NCBI GenBank assembly: GCA_933228675.1
Contig: OW121744.1
Coordinates: forward strand, 118,782,946-118,846,945
Direction of reading: 5' to 3'
From: Stomorhina lunata
Lineage: Eukaryota; Arthropoda; Insecta; Diptera; Rhiniidae
Length of the DNA: 64,000 bases
In this document: positions 27,191-44,497 of the stretch, piece after piece
Layout: each line of letters starts with the position of its first letter
How positions within the stretch are numbered: position 1 is the stretch's first letter
Position numbers and translations under genes: made by a program
The notes under the pieces: generated by a model
What the model saw: only the letters and a program-made list of their open reading frames with translations
Databases searched by the model: none
Told to the model about the DNA's origin: nothing

Positions 27191-28741
27191 TATTTTCTGA
27201 AAGAATGAAAATAGTGAGTATAATATTATTATATTTACATATTACAATATTTTTTATGTAAGTTATTTATTTATATACGATAAAGAAGCGATATGTTGTG
27301 CATTTTCTTGCCTACAATTCAGCAATACTTTGAAACTTGTTGATAGAAAATTATAGGTACTTGTTAATAAATAAATAAATTTTTTAACTTATGTTACTTT
27401 CAAAGCTAAATTTTAAATTCATAAAAATCCGACACTCTTCAAAATCTAAAACATTTTTTCCACTGACCGTCTTCAAAAAATAACTGGAGAATGAAAAATG
27501 TGTTAATTTTTATTTTTACGTTACGGACTTTTTCATTTCAGGTGATGATATGTATGTATATCTACATATTTGCCAAATTTTAACATTATACCAACTTATA
27601 TAAATAAATACATATATTTAAGAAATGTTCGTCATTTTGGTATTTTATGTTTGCTAAGGTAAATATTCGGCCAATTTCAGTAGCGATGGCCCCACTACCA
27701 AAACAAATGTCTGTATCAAATTATCTAAAAAATTGTAACCTGTACTTCGATAACAATACAGCCAGTCGGACGATTATCGTTAATTTGAATGCGAATTTAC
27801 TGATTCAGTCCATTAGTATACTTAAAGGTGGTATTTTTTGCGTTACTAACATCTGCACAAACCAAATATACCATTCCAACCTATGGTTGTGTAGGGTTCA
27901 AATAACTAGTAGTTTAACTAGTATTAAAGGCGGCGGAAATATTTATATATATATGTTTATGTACAGAGTGTTAATAAAATACGTAATATGTAATTGACAT
28001 AAAGTTTTATTAAGAGCGCTGAACGACAGAATGGAAATCTGTTTAAGTGAAAATAAGCGTCATCTCTCATTTTTGCAGTGCGGAAACGCTGCAATATCGA
28101 ACGATTTCAATTTTAAAAGGATTGAACTTCAGATCCTTTTTAAAAGTTTATGCTCTTGGAAGTCCTAGTGAGGCTGCTCTTTTCCGAATTGAGTGTCGCG
28201 AATTATCACGTAAACTGCGTTCAAACAGTTTAATGTTTTCGGAAGCCCTTGAAGTTCGAATGGGCTTGGCCGTGGGACATTCATAGCAGAAACAGTTGAG
28301 TGCAATCCGAACTTTGAACAATTGTTGAATGAGCGATGCTCACTCAACTACTGCGACATCGTGACTGACAAATCTGCACAATTGATAACTTCAACGGCGC
28401 CACCCTCTCCGCGCCGTTAATTTTTAAAATCGTACTTAAAAATATAAATTTGCCACCAGACAACCTGTATATCGCCCCAAAGACGTAACCCTTAAAACAT
28501 CGAAAAATCGTTTTATAACAGAATCTGGTAGAAAAAAAATCGTCATAAGACTCAATAGACGTAATTCACATTATTTGAAATAGAGCAAACAGTATTCACC
28601 ATGAAGGACTTTGATTTTGTTCCTTATATACGATAATATATGAAAATATCACGAATTTTTAATTTGCCCTGTGAAATTATAATAATGTGGGTTACGTCTT
28701 TGGGCATTTTAGGAGACGATATGTATCGAAAATTTACCTTT
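27191..28741. other. 1.55-kb spacer with repeat remnants
   Basis: Contains the 5' flank of the 83-aa gene, a family D fragment at about 27835-27930 (minus strand; tctgcacaaacc and ccaacctatggttg match 53431-53475 in reverse), and a locally GC-richer stretch at 28060-28425. That stretch has a GC hairpin: aacggcgc at about 28393 pairs with gcgccgtt at about 28411, loop about 10 nt. A MITE at 28472-28706 follows. ORFs of 60-116 codons here show no domain; the 79-codon plus-strand ORF at 28047-28286 may be a worn transposon fragment, unidentified. Confidence 0.5.
28472..28706 (-). mobile_element. MITE family C, copy 2, in CMC4 3' flank
   Basis: Inverted ends: cgccccaaagacgtaaccc at the left and gggttacgtctttgggca at the right, about 17 bp. 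The interior is related to 22266-22430. It begins 35 nt downstream of the CMC4 stop codon, so it could lie in the CMC4 3' UTR or supply its polyadenylation region. No ORF of its own; a 76-codon plus-strand ORF overlapping it and CMC4 is a shadow. Confidence 0.75.
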
Positions 28742-29061
28742 TTAATTATTGTATTTATTTTGATTTTCTTCGGTAATTTCACTTATGACATACGGACGAT
28801 CCAGATAAATTCCAGAACAGCACAAAGATTGTTTATGCCACTTCAAGCAGCATTGGCGCATCTGCTCTAAAACATCCAAGCACTTCTCTTCCTGATAATT
28901 ATTTTCTGTTTAAGCCGACCAGAAATTATATAATAGAAATATTTTAAGCAAAGGTATTTTTGCAAATACATAGTCTTTTAACTACACATACCGTTTAAAC
29001 AAGCTTGAATTCTACAAGCATTCGCTTTGCAAGGATCTTTTTTGGTGTTATATTGGGACAT
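28742..29061 (-). CDS. CMC4: CMC4-like CX9C protein
   Basis: 77-aa mitochondrial intermembrane-space protein of the p8(MTCP1)/CMC4 family. Two exons: 28992-29061 (23 codons plus 1 nt) and 28742-28905, GT-AG intron of 86 nt. Cysteines are C11, C16, C21, C32, C42 and C43 in the family pattern KDPCxxxxCxxxxCLxxNxYxExxC...QCC, matching the human protein closely by recollection. The C terminus is longer than needed (EITEENQNKYNN). It has neither presequence nor membrane span. It is divergent from NC2alpha, with 1.1 kb between start codons. Both exons are below 60 codons, so it is easily overlooked. Role: probably a Mia40-imported disulfide protein; the precise function of the family is unclear. 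Confidence 0.85.
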
Positions 29062-30205
29062 CAATTTTTTAGAAAATTAACAAGAAATAATTGCCAAATT
29101 GTGTTCTGTCGTAAAATTAGTGATGCCAGATAAAAATTAGTAAAATTCCTACGCGAATGCAATAAAAGCATTTTACACGAAGTCTATTTGACACATGAAC
29201 TGTCATTTTAATCAGACAAGTTTTTGCGACATAAACTACACATAGACTGAGCGCGAACTGTCAAAGTACATTTGTTTGCTACTTTTGTTCCTTAGTAGAC
29301 CATATGATCTGAGTGTAGCAGTTTATGTTGTGCGATATTTTTTACTTTAGGCCCGTTCGTTTACTCACTGGATTTACTGGGCAGTTAAAATATTTATAGA
29401 GTTTTGTGTAAACTAACGGTATCTAGTAAAATTTTGTATAAAATATATAGTAAACGAAGGAACTTTTTGTCATCATTTAATCACAGATATTGGTATATAA
29501 GCAAATTTGACAGCAGAAAAAAATATTTATAATATATTTTTTTTAATCTAACATTTTGTTGGTGTAGACTTATAATTAAGAATTGTTGTTCAAATCACCA
29601 TTATTATTAGAATTTGACTGAAGTGTCGTCGTTGTTGCATAAACTTTTACAAAAAATATTTGTTTGTATTTTTACACTACTTCCTTTCATATATAGTCCA
29701 TGTAAATTGTTTCTATATGCGATGAATTTTCATCATATTTTGACAGTTATCATAACAACAAACGTAACTACTAACATCTTATGAATGCATTTAATGTCTA
29801 ATGTAAACGGAGACAATGAATAAAAGTCTGGCATCGCTAGTTAAGCACGCCAAGTCAGATTTTGCCTATCAGTTCTATAAGTAAAAAAATTATTGGAAAA
29901 GAACTATTATTTTTATTAAAAAAGAACTGAAGTTAAATATATTCATAAAAATCACTTCCAGCTAAATTTATGACCAACTTTCAATATTTTAAGGAAAGAA
30001 TATTTGTAATATGTGAGGATACTTCGTAGATTTATCAAGAAAAAGTACAGAATAGCAAGAAATCTTTTGCAACTGTCAGAAGAGGGGATTTAGAATACAA
30101 CAGCGTAAAGCGCTTGGTCGATAAAGAAGAGGAAACATTCAGGAAATCAAGAAACAAAAGTGAATTGTGCAAACATTTGCATTAGGCAATAAATTAAGAA
30201 AAAAA
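29062..30205. other. CMC4/NC2alpha divergent intergenic region
   Basis: 1.14 kb. Two small inverted-repeat remnants are visible: about 29225-29340 (gacataaact near the left, agtttatgtt near the right) and about 29352-29463 (ttcgtttact left, agtaaacgaa right). The last 200 nt before the NC2alpha ATG are likely its 5' UTR and promoter. No coding sequence seen. Confidence 0.5.
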
Positions 30206-33200
30206 ATGCCATCAAAAAAGAAAAAATATAATGCACGTTTTCCAGCGGTAAGTTTTTTTTTTAAAGAAAAGTAAACAAAAATTTATCCAGAGTACCAATG
30301 ATAAACAAACATAAGGGAATAGAAAAATATAAATCTATTTACATATATACTTACGTACATATATATTTATGTACATACAAACATCTGCGTCTATAATGTA
30401 TATGAATTGTATACATAGATTTACATACATGTATGTAAAAATAACATACTATGTAGCACAAAGAAATTGAATGAACTGTTAGACAGTGTCTACTATTCGC
30501 ATAAAAGCTTAAAATTGATAGAACAATAGGATGTTTCCTGAAGCACTTGCTACCACGCGACGTTATCTAAAGTATATTGAAGTTTATTGTAAACTATTCC
30601 AGCTTTTTATTTAGTTTGTCTTTGAATTTAAATTAGCTGCTATTAAAATATATTGAAAAATATAATGTTTGTTAACGTACTCTAACAAATCTACTTAAAA
30701 CAGAAATTACCCAAAAAAAAATTGTACTGAAAACTTTAAAAAAGAAAAAAAAACATAAATTTTTATTAAATTTTTATATATTAAAAATTATTTCGAAATA
30801 TTGCTTAATTTTTTTTAAGTGACAATTTTAGTGTGTACACACTTTGATAGACCAAAATTACAAAGTTTTTAAAGTTTTTTTTTTATTGTTGCAGGGCCGT
30901 ATTAAAAAAATTATGCAAAGCGATGAGGAGGTTGGAAAAGTAGCCCAGGCTGTACCCATTATAATTTATATCCTTTTTTAACAAAATATTTTAACATACA
31001 AAGTTATGATTGTTTGTACGAAGAAATTAAGTACTGCTTGATCACTTCCAAGTCAATGAAATGCAGTGATTCCAAATTGAAGAATCGACAAATAAAGACG
31101 TTCCCACCAAAACTTAATAATTCCATCATTTTGAGTAAATTGATAAAACATTTTTTTTTAATTGTTATTTGTTAAATTAAAAGTAAAAAGTTACGTTTAC
31201 GTCTTTTGGTTCGATCGATTTGAAAAGTTACGTTTTAAAACGATCGAAAAAAAAAAATGTTTTATCTTCTTATTGTTAAATAATCTTTTTGGTATATCGT
31301 CGGCCTATACCTAAAATGGATTATCTGCAAAATACTGATTTTTTAGGAGAAGCAAAAAACTCTTTAATTCTCTTATTGGTGAGTTTTTAACAAAGTGATC
31401 TTTTACAATATGATTGGTAGACTCCTTCTCATTTCCTGGAATAAAAATTATTAAATAAAAACCAATTTTCGCATTTCTCAAAATGAATTTTCCTTTATAA
31501 AAGTTACAAGATTTTAAGATTGTTCGTCTCTCCTATTTGAGAGAAGATATCTTCTTATTGTTAAGAGTTATAGAATGTATTTTTGCAAGTTTATGGGCAG
31601 TGAATAGCCTTTTAAACATGACTAAAACACTAAATTTTATCACATTTTTCGTTGAACAGTGTAAAAATAGAAGAATTTTGAAAACACATTTGAACTTAGT
31701 ATTACAACTCATCAGAAACGTGAAATAAGTTTTAGCAATTTAACGTTTTTACAAATTTTTAGTTTTCAACTTCTATGATTATTTAGCAAATGCAATGTAA
31801 ATAAACCATTTTGTCTTCGAAAAAAAATTTTTATGTAGATAAGCCAAGCAAAAAAAAAATCACATTATAGGTAAAACGCGTTATACGGAAGCGTATGGTA
31901 TCAAAATTTCAATTTCTAAAATCTGCAGATAAGCCATTTTAAATATAGGCCGACTATAGACTAAAAAAAAAAAAACTTCATCATAAACTCAATTTAAAAA
32001 AATTTAATTGTTACGTTTAATGCGAACGTCTGTCTACAAATTTGTATTATTTTAATATTTTTTAAATGTTTTATTACAAAATGTTCTTCATTATTATACC
32101 GTGTTTCCTTAACTATTTATATTAAATGGATTTTTCGATCCAATATCTTAATTTTTTTGGATGTTTACCTAGGACATTGGAGCTTTTCGTTGAATCGCTG
32201 TTAACAAAAACTCTTAAAATAACGAATTCTCGAAATGCAAAGACATTGTCAACGTCTCACATGAAGCAGTGCATTATGGCGGAACAACGTTTCGATTTTT
32301 TGCGTGAACTGGTACGAAATATACCAGACATAAGCGTGGCCGAAGATGCTGCAAATTATAATGAAGAGGATAATCAAAGCTCGCCAGAAGAGCAATATCC
32401 AGATTCTGATACACCATACGATTTAAGTATGCCTTCAACATCGGTAAGAGCTGGTCTTCAACAATTAACGACCTCGAATGGCCTTAACGGAGGAGGGCAC
32501 CATATTAAAATTCAGCAAAATCATGATTATCAAAGAAATTTATTAAAACGATCAATGAGTTCAAATTCCAGTTCGGTTATAAGGCATACAACATCAGTGG
32601 AACAATCAAGTGTCGAATGTTTGCCCGCCAAGCTAGCACGTTCTGAATCAACGCCAGTTCCTCAGCAATTGTCAATGGTCCCATCTGTAACAACAGTACA
32701 ACAAAACCTCCGACTGAAGCATCAGTCATACTCAATGCCGACGCACATGGAGAATAATAATAGACCAAATATCAATACCCCTCCAAAACAGATCCGATCA
32801 CCATCTCAACAGACTGCCATACCTGCGCCTATTGTTAACATAGATTATTGCAGTAAGCCAGTAGTCAAAATAGACTATAGTAATTTGCCTATATCAGGGG
32901 TAACAGGAGACAATGCAGCGACTACACCAATGAGTGCCCCTGCTAACATAGCTAGCATGTCCGGTAATAATACAGCCTTCAATTTCTCAGCCGAACCAGT
33001 CATCAATATAGACCTTTCCAGTATTGTTACTTCAGCAGCAATACCTAACATGGCTACTATAAGCATTGGTACCCCAAATATACCACAAACACCAACGGCG
33101 TCTTCATCCACACTAACATCATCGTCATCTTTAATTAATAAAACAAAATCATCAGATATTATTAATCAACAACCAAATCGAAATTCCAAAGCTGCAATGG

Positions 33201-33340
33201 CGGAGCCATTTAATTCTTCAACAGCTAAGGCGACTGCACTAGCTGCTGCCGTTGCTGCTGCTACTTCCATGACATCAACAATTTCGACGTCAAAAACTAA
33301 TTCGTATTTAGACATGGATGAAGACTATGACAATATTTAA
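30206..33340 (+). CDS. NC2alpha: NC2alpha / DRAP1, histone-fold TBP-binding repressor subunit
   Basis: Negative cofactor 2 alpha: pairs with NC2beta (Dr1) through an H2A-like histone fold, binds TBP on promoter DNA, represses TATA- and favours DPE-dependent transcription. Exons 30206-30247, 30895-30967, 32169-33340; 428 aa. Exon 1 is [14 protein letters not shown]; exon 2 [19 protein letters not shown] and VPIII; exon 3 opens mid-codon to give [12 protein letters not shown], completing the histone fold by about residue 85, then [14 protein letters not shown]. The rest is Ser/Thr/Asn/Gln-rich and ends DEDYDNI, like the DEDYDS end of human DRAP1. The exon 2-3 junction works only as an AT-AC (U12-type) intron; an ORF that seems to start at 32126 is intron read-through. 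Start chosen by the conserved [13 protein letters not shown]. Confidence 0.93.
30968..32168 (+). other. U12-type AT-AC intron of NC2alpha
   Basis: The 5' splice site is ATATCCTTTTT at 30968, the exact minor-spliceosome consensus, and the 3' end is AC at 32167-32168. Removing it makes ATT ATA ATT T + CT AGG ACA, i.e. IIISRT, matching the conserved NC2alpha histone fold. Branch-site candidates are TTCCTTAAC at 32105-32113 (perfect, but 56 nt from the 3' end) and tatcttaat at 32144-32152 (weaker, in the usual 10-20 nt window). Using the nearby AG at 32171-32172 instead would create an in-frame TGA. A 0.65-kb inverted-repeat element lies inside the intron. Confidence 0.9.
31298..31953. mobile_element. 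Inverted-repeat element inside the U12 intron
   Basis: 31298-31333 and 31918-31953 are inverted repeats of 36 bp with about five mismatches (gtcggcctata... left; ...tataggccgac right; both carry aaaatgg and ttatctgca). The interior is AT-rich and without a credible ORF (a 63-codon ORF has no domain). A related gcctatat/tatcgac motif flanks an element in PAN2 intron 11. Confidence 0.75.
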
Positions 33341-34827
33341 AAAAATATAGTTTTAACAATTGTAAAATTAAAAAGAATCATTCATAACATACAATCCCCA
33401 ATGTAATTTTAAGTTATATTTTTTTTCTTTTGTTGTACCTACGAATTATTTAATTTTTGTATTTCTTTTATATACATATTCGACATTTGCTTTTAATTTA
33501 TAATCTTTTCTAGCAAAGATTTTTTATCTATTAACTTGTATGTTATTTCAATATTGCAAAAGCGAAAATAAAAACAAACATTTAATTTTTTGTTTTAATT
33601 ACAATTTAAACATTGAACCTTTGCTTTGCGGATTCACTTAAAGGATAGCAAAGTATGAAGTAGAATGTTAACATTAAAAAAAATGAGCTTCCCAATTTTG
33701 ATTTTAGAATTCGTCGTCGGTTACGATTTTAACAACCGCCTGGTAATATGTGCAAATATGTAGAGAGATATTTCTACTCTTAACTAAAATAACAAATCTT
33801 TCCGATAATGTATGTGCCATGAACATTAGTTCATTTGAATTTGTAAATTTATTTCCTTTCCTCCTTTTAAGATAAAAAGGTTTTCTGTCTCTTGATTCTC
33901 CAGAGAAAAAATTGAGCTTCCCAATTTTGATTTTAGAATTCGTCGTCGGTTACGATTTTAACAACCGCATGGTTGTATGTACAAATGTCTAGATAGATAT
34001 TTGTATTCTTAACATCTAACATAAAAATAAATCTTTCCGATAACGTATGTACCATAAACCTTAGTACATTTGAATTTGTACTTATTTCCTTTCTTCCTTT
34101 TAAGATAAAAAGGGTTTCTGTCTCTCGATTCTCCAGAGAATAAATTGTACTTGGATTTCATATTTTCAGTTATTATTGTATCACTTTGTTATTTCCCTAG
34201 TTTTTAATTGATGTTTTTTTTAATTTTAATTGAAATGGTGTAGATGTAATATTAGCTTTCGAAATTTTATTTATTTTTATTTGTTTAATATATGAGTTTT
34301 CCCGTACATTGATGAATCTACTCAAAGCAGTCCGAAGTTGTACGAAAATACTCAAGTTTAACAATTTGTATTAAAAGTTTGATATGGAGAAACTTTTAGA
34401 TAGGTTTGTTAATAAAGTACGGGAATGCACAACATATTTGTAATCGTTATTTTAATCTACTTAAAAATAAATACATGTATTTGGGATTTATTTATAATAA
34501 TTTTCTTCCTTTAAAACACAAAGCGATTTTGTTTTTTTGTGTATGTAATTGGCGGTTTTTCATATCTTTTTTTTACATTTCATGTTTGAAACAAAAATCT
34601 AACAAAATAGAATTAATATAATTAATGTATACATATAAAGTTTTGTGTAAAGTCTAAAACAAAATAATCATCACTAAGAGGGTTCGGGTCATTTTTTAAA
34701 ATTATTTTTTTTTGCTCATGGTTCGGTGTTAGTTTGTACTTTTTCTGTATTTTTTTTTTTTAATGACGGATCTTATGATTTGGATTAAATGCCTCTTGCT
34801 TTTCTGATATTTACTTTTTGCGTTAAA
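33341..34827. other. Convergent spacer between NC2alpha and PAN2
   Basis: The NC2alpha 3' UTR probably ends near 33571 (an aataaaaac signal follows about 33568). A 229-bp tandem duplication occupies 33685-34142. PAN2 3' sequence on the minus strand occupies the last few hundred bases. No coding sequence. Confidence 0.6.
33685..34142. repeat. Tandem duplication, two 229-bp units
   Basis: Unit 1 begins gagcttcccaattttgattt at 33685 and unit 2 begins with the same 20 bases at 33914. The copies stay alignable to their ends (ctccagagaa near 33900 and 34130) with scattered substitutions, about 85-90 percent alike by eye. Both carry the CG-rich block gaattcgtcgtcggttacg. Two copies only; lies about 340 bp downstream of the NC2alpha stop. 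Confidence 0.9.
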
Positions 34828-41639
<6,812 letters not shown>

Positions 41640-43054
41640 ATTTCTTAACAATTTTTTATTTGAATATTTTTCTGTTCATTTGTTAAATTTTTTACATATT
41701 TTGGAAACATTCATGGAGCTTTTTTTGCTTGTGTCGCAATTGTATTTTTGTTATTCTTATTATTTGCATTCGTTTTATTGTAACTTTCCCTAGTTTGTAG
41801 TTATGTGTGTATTATTGTGTTTGTGTTGGCTGCAGTTTTGATTTCGTGACCTTTTTGTTTTTTTTTCTTTTCTCTTAAAATTCAACAATATTAAACTTTT
41901 TTATTATATTTTTTGTAAGCTTTTTATTCTAGTTAACGATTATTTTTAACAGTATAAAAAATTTATTGCTTGATTTAAAAATTTTCATCGAAATATTGTT
42001 AATCTCCCAAAGTAAATTTTCTTTTTATTTGTGATTTTTAAAATTAGTGTTATACAAATTTTAAGTATTTGGGTACCGAGTACTCAATTAAACTGTTAAA
42101 ACTATTTGTGGCCGAAAATCCTGCTTCTTGCAAGCAAACGATAAAACGCTGAAGTGTAAACCTGACAGTACGTTTACACACGTAGGTGACTTGTTACAAG
42201 TTGTGTATACGTATTCTTCTGACATGCAAGTAAAAAAATCACTGGCAATCAAAATCGCTTGCCAGTGAGCCTACAACTTGCAGAAGTGTGACTGTGTTAG
42301 TAAAAAAATATAAATGTATTGAGCTTGCACTTGCATGTGTAAATGCCGTGTTAAGCTTATATTATAAATTTTAATCATGATTCCTTAGTCTACATTTACA
42401 CCAGTCAGGTTTGGCTCAACAAGTCTTGAGTTTGTATAAAAAAAAGTTGACAGAATTGAAATTGATACAAACCTGACCGTACAATCAAGTTTACTGAAAT
42501 GTTATAAATGTGTATGCTATAAAATGAAAACTGATGAAAAAAAATGTTCGTGTGTGAACGTGAATGCAGATTCAAAAGAAATTTGAAGAGAAACTGATCA
42601 AGTAAACCTGATGTGTGTGTCAATTTCTCATACACATGTTTAAAAACTAAACAATATTTATGTCATACGAAATAACCTTCATAATTTCGCAAGAGGGAAA
42701 AAATAGCGAACCTGTTGTTCGAAATACTTGGCTACAGAAAGAAATAGTCTTAATATGCACATAACATGTGCCAATAGTATACAAATTCGCATTACACAAT
42801 TCTGAATAATGCTTTCTATATTCATGCTGTTAATGTGATATTTATCATGTTAAAAATATCAACTCGACTTATTATGTCGTATAATTGTAAAAACTTCTCT
42901 CGACATATAGTCAATATATGGCATTTCTCGTATAAACCATATATACTAAGCACCCTGTTAATCATAATAATGACAACTTCGATTTTGTCTAAATCGGCTA
43001 TTCATCCAAATTTTTCACTTGAGTCATTTGTGCAATTTACTCTGCTCTAAAAAA
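41640..43054. other. PAN2 5' flank and spacer with two MITE-like units
   Basis: 41640-42050 is the PAN2 promoter/5' UTR region. At about 42171-42350 lies a unit with related ends (gtttacacacg left, tgtgtaaatgc right) and an internal perfect 10-bp hairpin, tcactggcaa at 42239-42248 pairing with ttgccagtga at 42259-42268. MITE family B copy 2 follows at 42384-42620. The remainder to 43054 shows no element; it would contain the promoter of the small ORF at 43055. Confidence 0.55.
42384..42620 (-). mobile_element. MITE family B, copy 2
   Basis: Reverse complement of 5179-5421 with about 75-85 percent similarity by eye, including gcattcacgttcacacac, tacggtcaggtttg and gtagactaag. Ends form imperfect inverted repeats (acatttacaccagtcaggtt left; caagtaaacctgatgtgtgt right). 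No ORF. Confidence 0.7.
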
Positions 43055-43294
43055 ATGCCTTGCGTTGAAGAAAATTCTAGGGAAGTTGATATGGCTCTAC
43101 AGATTTTGGATATTGTAACACCTCGGTTAAATGTAAGCAGTGAAATTGTCCCTGCAGCCGTCAGAGAAACAACACAAACCGATCACTTAAATAAACGTCT
43201 CTTAAAAACATTCCTAGAAAGACTTAACGTTATGTCTGAAGAACCCATTAACAGTAATTTGGAAGAAGAAAACTCACAAGAATTTGAAGATTAA
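43055..43294 (+). CDS. Small acidic ORF, 79 aa, unrecognised
   Basis: Starts at ATG 43055 in a favourable AAAA context; an upstream in-frame TTG would add 12 codons but is unlikely. The sequence has an amphipathic helical middle (ALQILDIVTPRLNVSSEIV, then HLNKRLLKTFLERLNV) and an acidic end (NLEEENSQEFED). Composition is protein-like (balanced, few Lys/Ile/Phe runs), unlike the AT-driven chance ORFs nearby. No membrane segment or cysteine motif. Convergent with MRGBP, 129 nt between stops. I do not know a family for it; it could be a small conserved protein or the last exon of something longer. Confidence 0.55.
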   Translation: MPCVEENSREVDMALQILDIVTPRLNVSSEIVPAAVRETTQTDHLNKRLLKTFLERLNVMSEEPINSNLEEENSQEFED

Positions 43295-43423
43295 CTTCGC
43301 ACAATATGTATATTTTTTATTTATATGAAAAATTAAATCTAATTAAAATCTATATGAAACTTTGAAAAGTGTAAAGTCCTTATATTACCAAACTTATACA
43401 AGTATTTCGTAGTATGTACTAAA

Positions 43424-44076
43424 TTAAATGCGTCTTCTTTTATTACTTTGAATAGGAGGCGGTGGGGTAGTTGAGGGGCTACTTAATTCCAAGGACATTG
43501 AACCTCTTGTACGCTTGGGAGTTCTCTTAGGTACTTCCGTCAATTTGGAAGAAAGTTTTCTGTCCAATTCTTTTGAACTTATGGAAGATGTTTTAGGATG
43601 TGTGTTAGAAGTTTTATCTAAATTGTTAAAATATAAAGATATATTAATAAAACAATGCAATAATTTATTTGTTCCTTACTGTTGGTATTATCTGTAATCA
43701 CTGCTATGATTGATGGTGGACCATCAGTACTTTTATAGCTTTCTTCACTGTTTGCACGTTTTTTAGATAACAATGTAGAATATTCGGCTTCTGGTAGTGA
43801 AAATTCCCTTTCTTCATTTGGAAATGGCAACGGCTCCAAATCTTCTAAAGCATCTAAATTATACATGGTCTTTAGGTGTACCCATATACTCTCTGTGGAA
43901 TAGTCACGGTTTAAACTTCTGGACAGACGATCCGTAATACAGGCAATGTAAAAGTGTTTATTGACTCCCACTGGTTTTAAGCTGCCCATAGCATAAAATA
44001 ATTGTATTTCTTCCTCGGCTGTCCATTCGTGTTCAGCAGAAGCTAGTAAATTTCTTTCTCTGGCTGTCATAGTCAT
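43424..44076 (-). CDS. MrgBP: MRGBP, Eaf7-family subunit of Tip60/NuA4
   Basis: MRG-domain-binding protein that joins the Tip60 histone acetyltransferase complex through MRG15. Exons 43680-44076 and 43424-43617 with a 62-nt GT-AG intron; 196 aa. Residues 15-45 have the Eaf7 signature (HEWTAEEEIQLFYAMGSLKP, then GVNKHF) and the domain continues to about 95 (STESIWVHLKTMYNLDALED). The C-terminal half is low complexity: Ser/Lys/Arg-rich, TTPPPPIQ, and a basic end NKRRRI that may be a nuclear-localisation signal. Two Met codons at positions 1 and 3 are possible starts. Divergent from WDR43 with 421 nt between start codons. Confidence 0.92.
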
Positions 44077-44497
44077 TTTTCTTTTTTATTTTGCACTAAG
44101 AAAAGCGCGTTGTCCCAGACCTTTTCTTTTAATGAACTTGCAATTTAAGAAAAATCAGTGGAAAAACAGGGTGCACCTCAATATAATTAAAGGTTGCCAT
44201 ACTCAGGTAATCTAAAACACATGGAATCAATATAATCACCACAATCATGTTATGTTTTTAGTTTGGCGCAACACATTTAATATTGTCTGATCATAATATA
44301 ATGCCGACATTAGATTACTAACCTCAATACATAAAAAATAAGTTTCCTGCAAAAAATTGGAAAAATAAACAAACTTACTCGTCGAGACCTAGGATTACAA
44401 CGGCAGAGAAATTCTAAAAATAACGGCGGCGGCACCGCTAAGCTGGCTTTGATCTTACCAATTTTGAGCTCTAAACAAAATTTTCTCTTATTTTGAG
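44077..44497. promoter_or_regulatory. Bidirectional MRGBP/WDR43 promoter region
   Basis: 421 nt separate two divergent start codons, so both promoters must lie here or overlap. No TATA box is obvious at a convincing distance. A GC-rich patch at about 44424-44440 (aacggcggcggcaccgc) lies 60 nt before the WDR43 ATG. Inferred from gene arrangement only. Confidence 0.55.

Noticed and set aside
28047..28347. Overlapping 79- and 60-codon ORFs on both strands in a GC-richer patch
   Set aside because: No domain, no conserved motif, and surrounded by repeat remnants; probably transposon-derived.
32126..32168. Apparent NC2alpha start at 32126 ([11 protein letters not shown]...)
   Set aside because: These codons are the end of the AT-AC intron; the conserved start [13 protein letters not shown] is at 30206 and the histone fold needs exon 2.
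32169..32172. AG at 32171-32172 as an ordinary 3' splice site for NC2alpha exon 3
   Set aside because: Joining there gives an in-frame TGA, and no matching GT donor exists at the end of exon 2.
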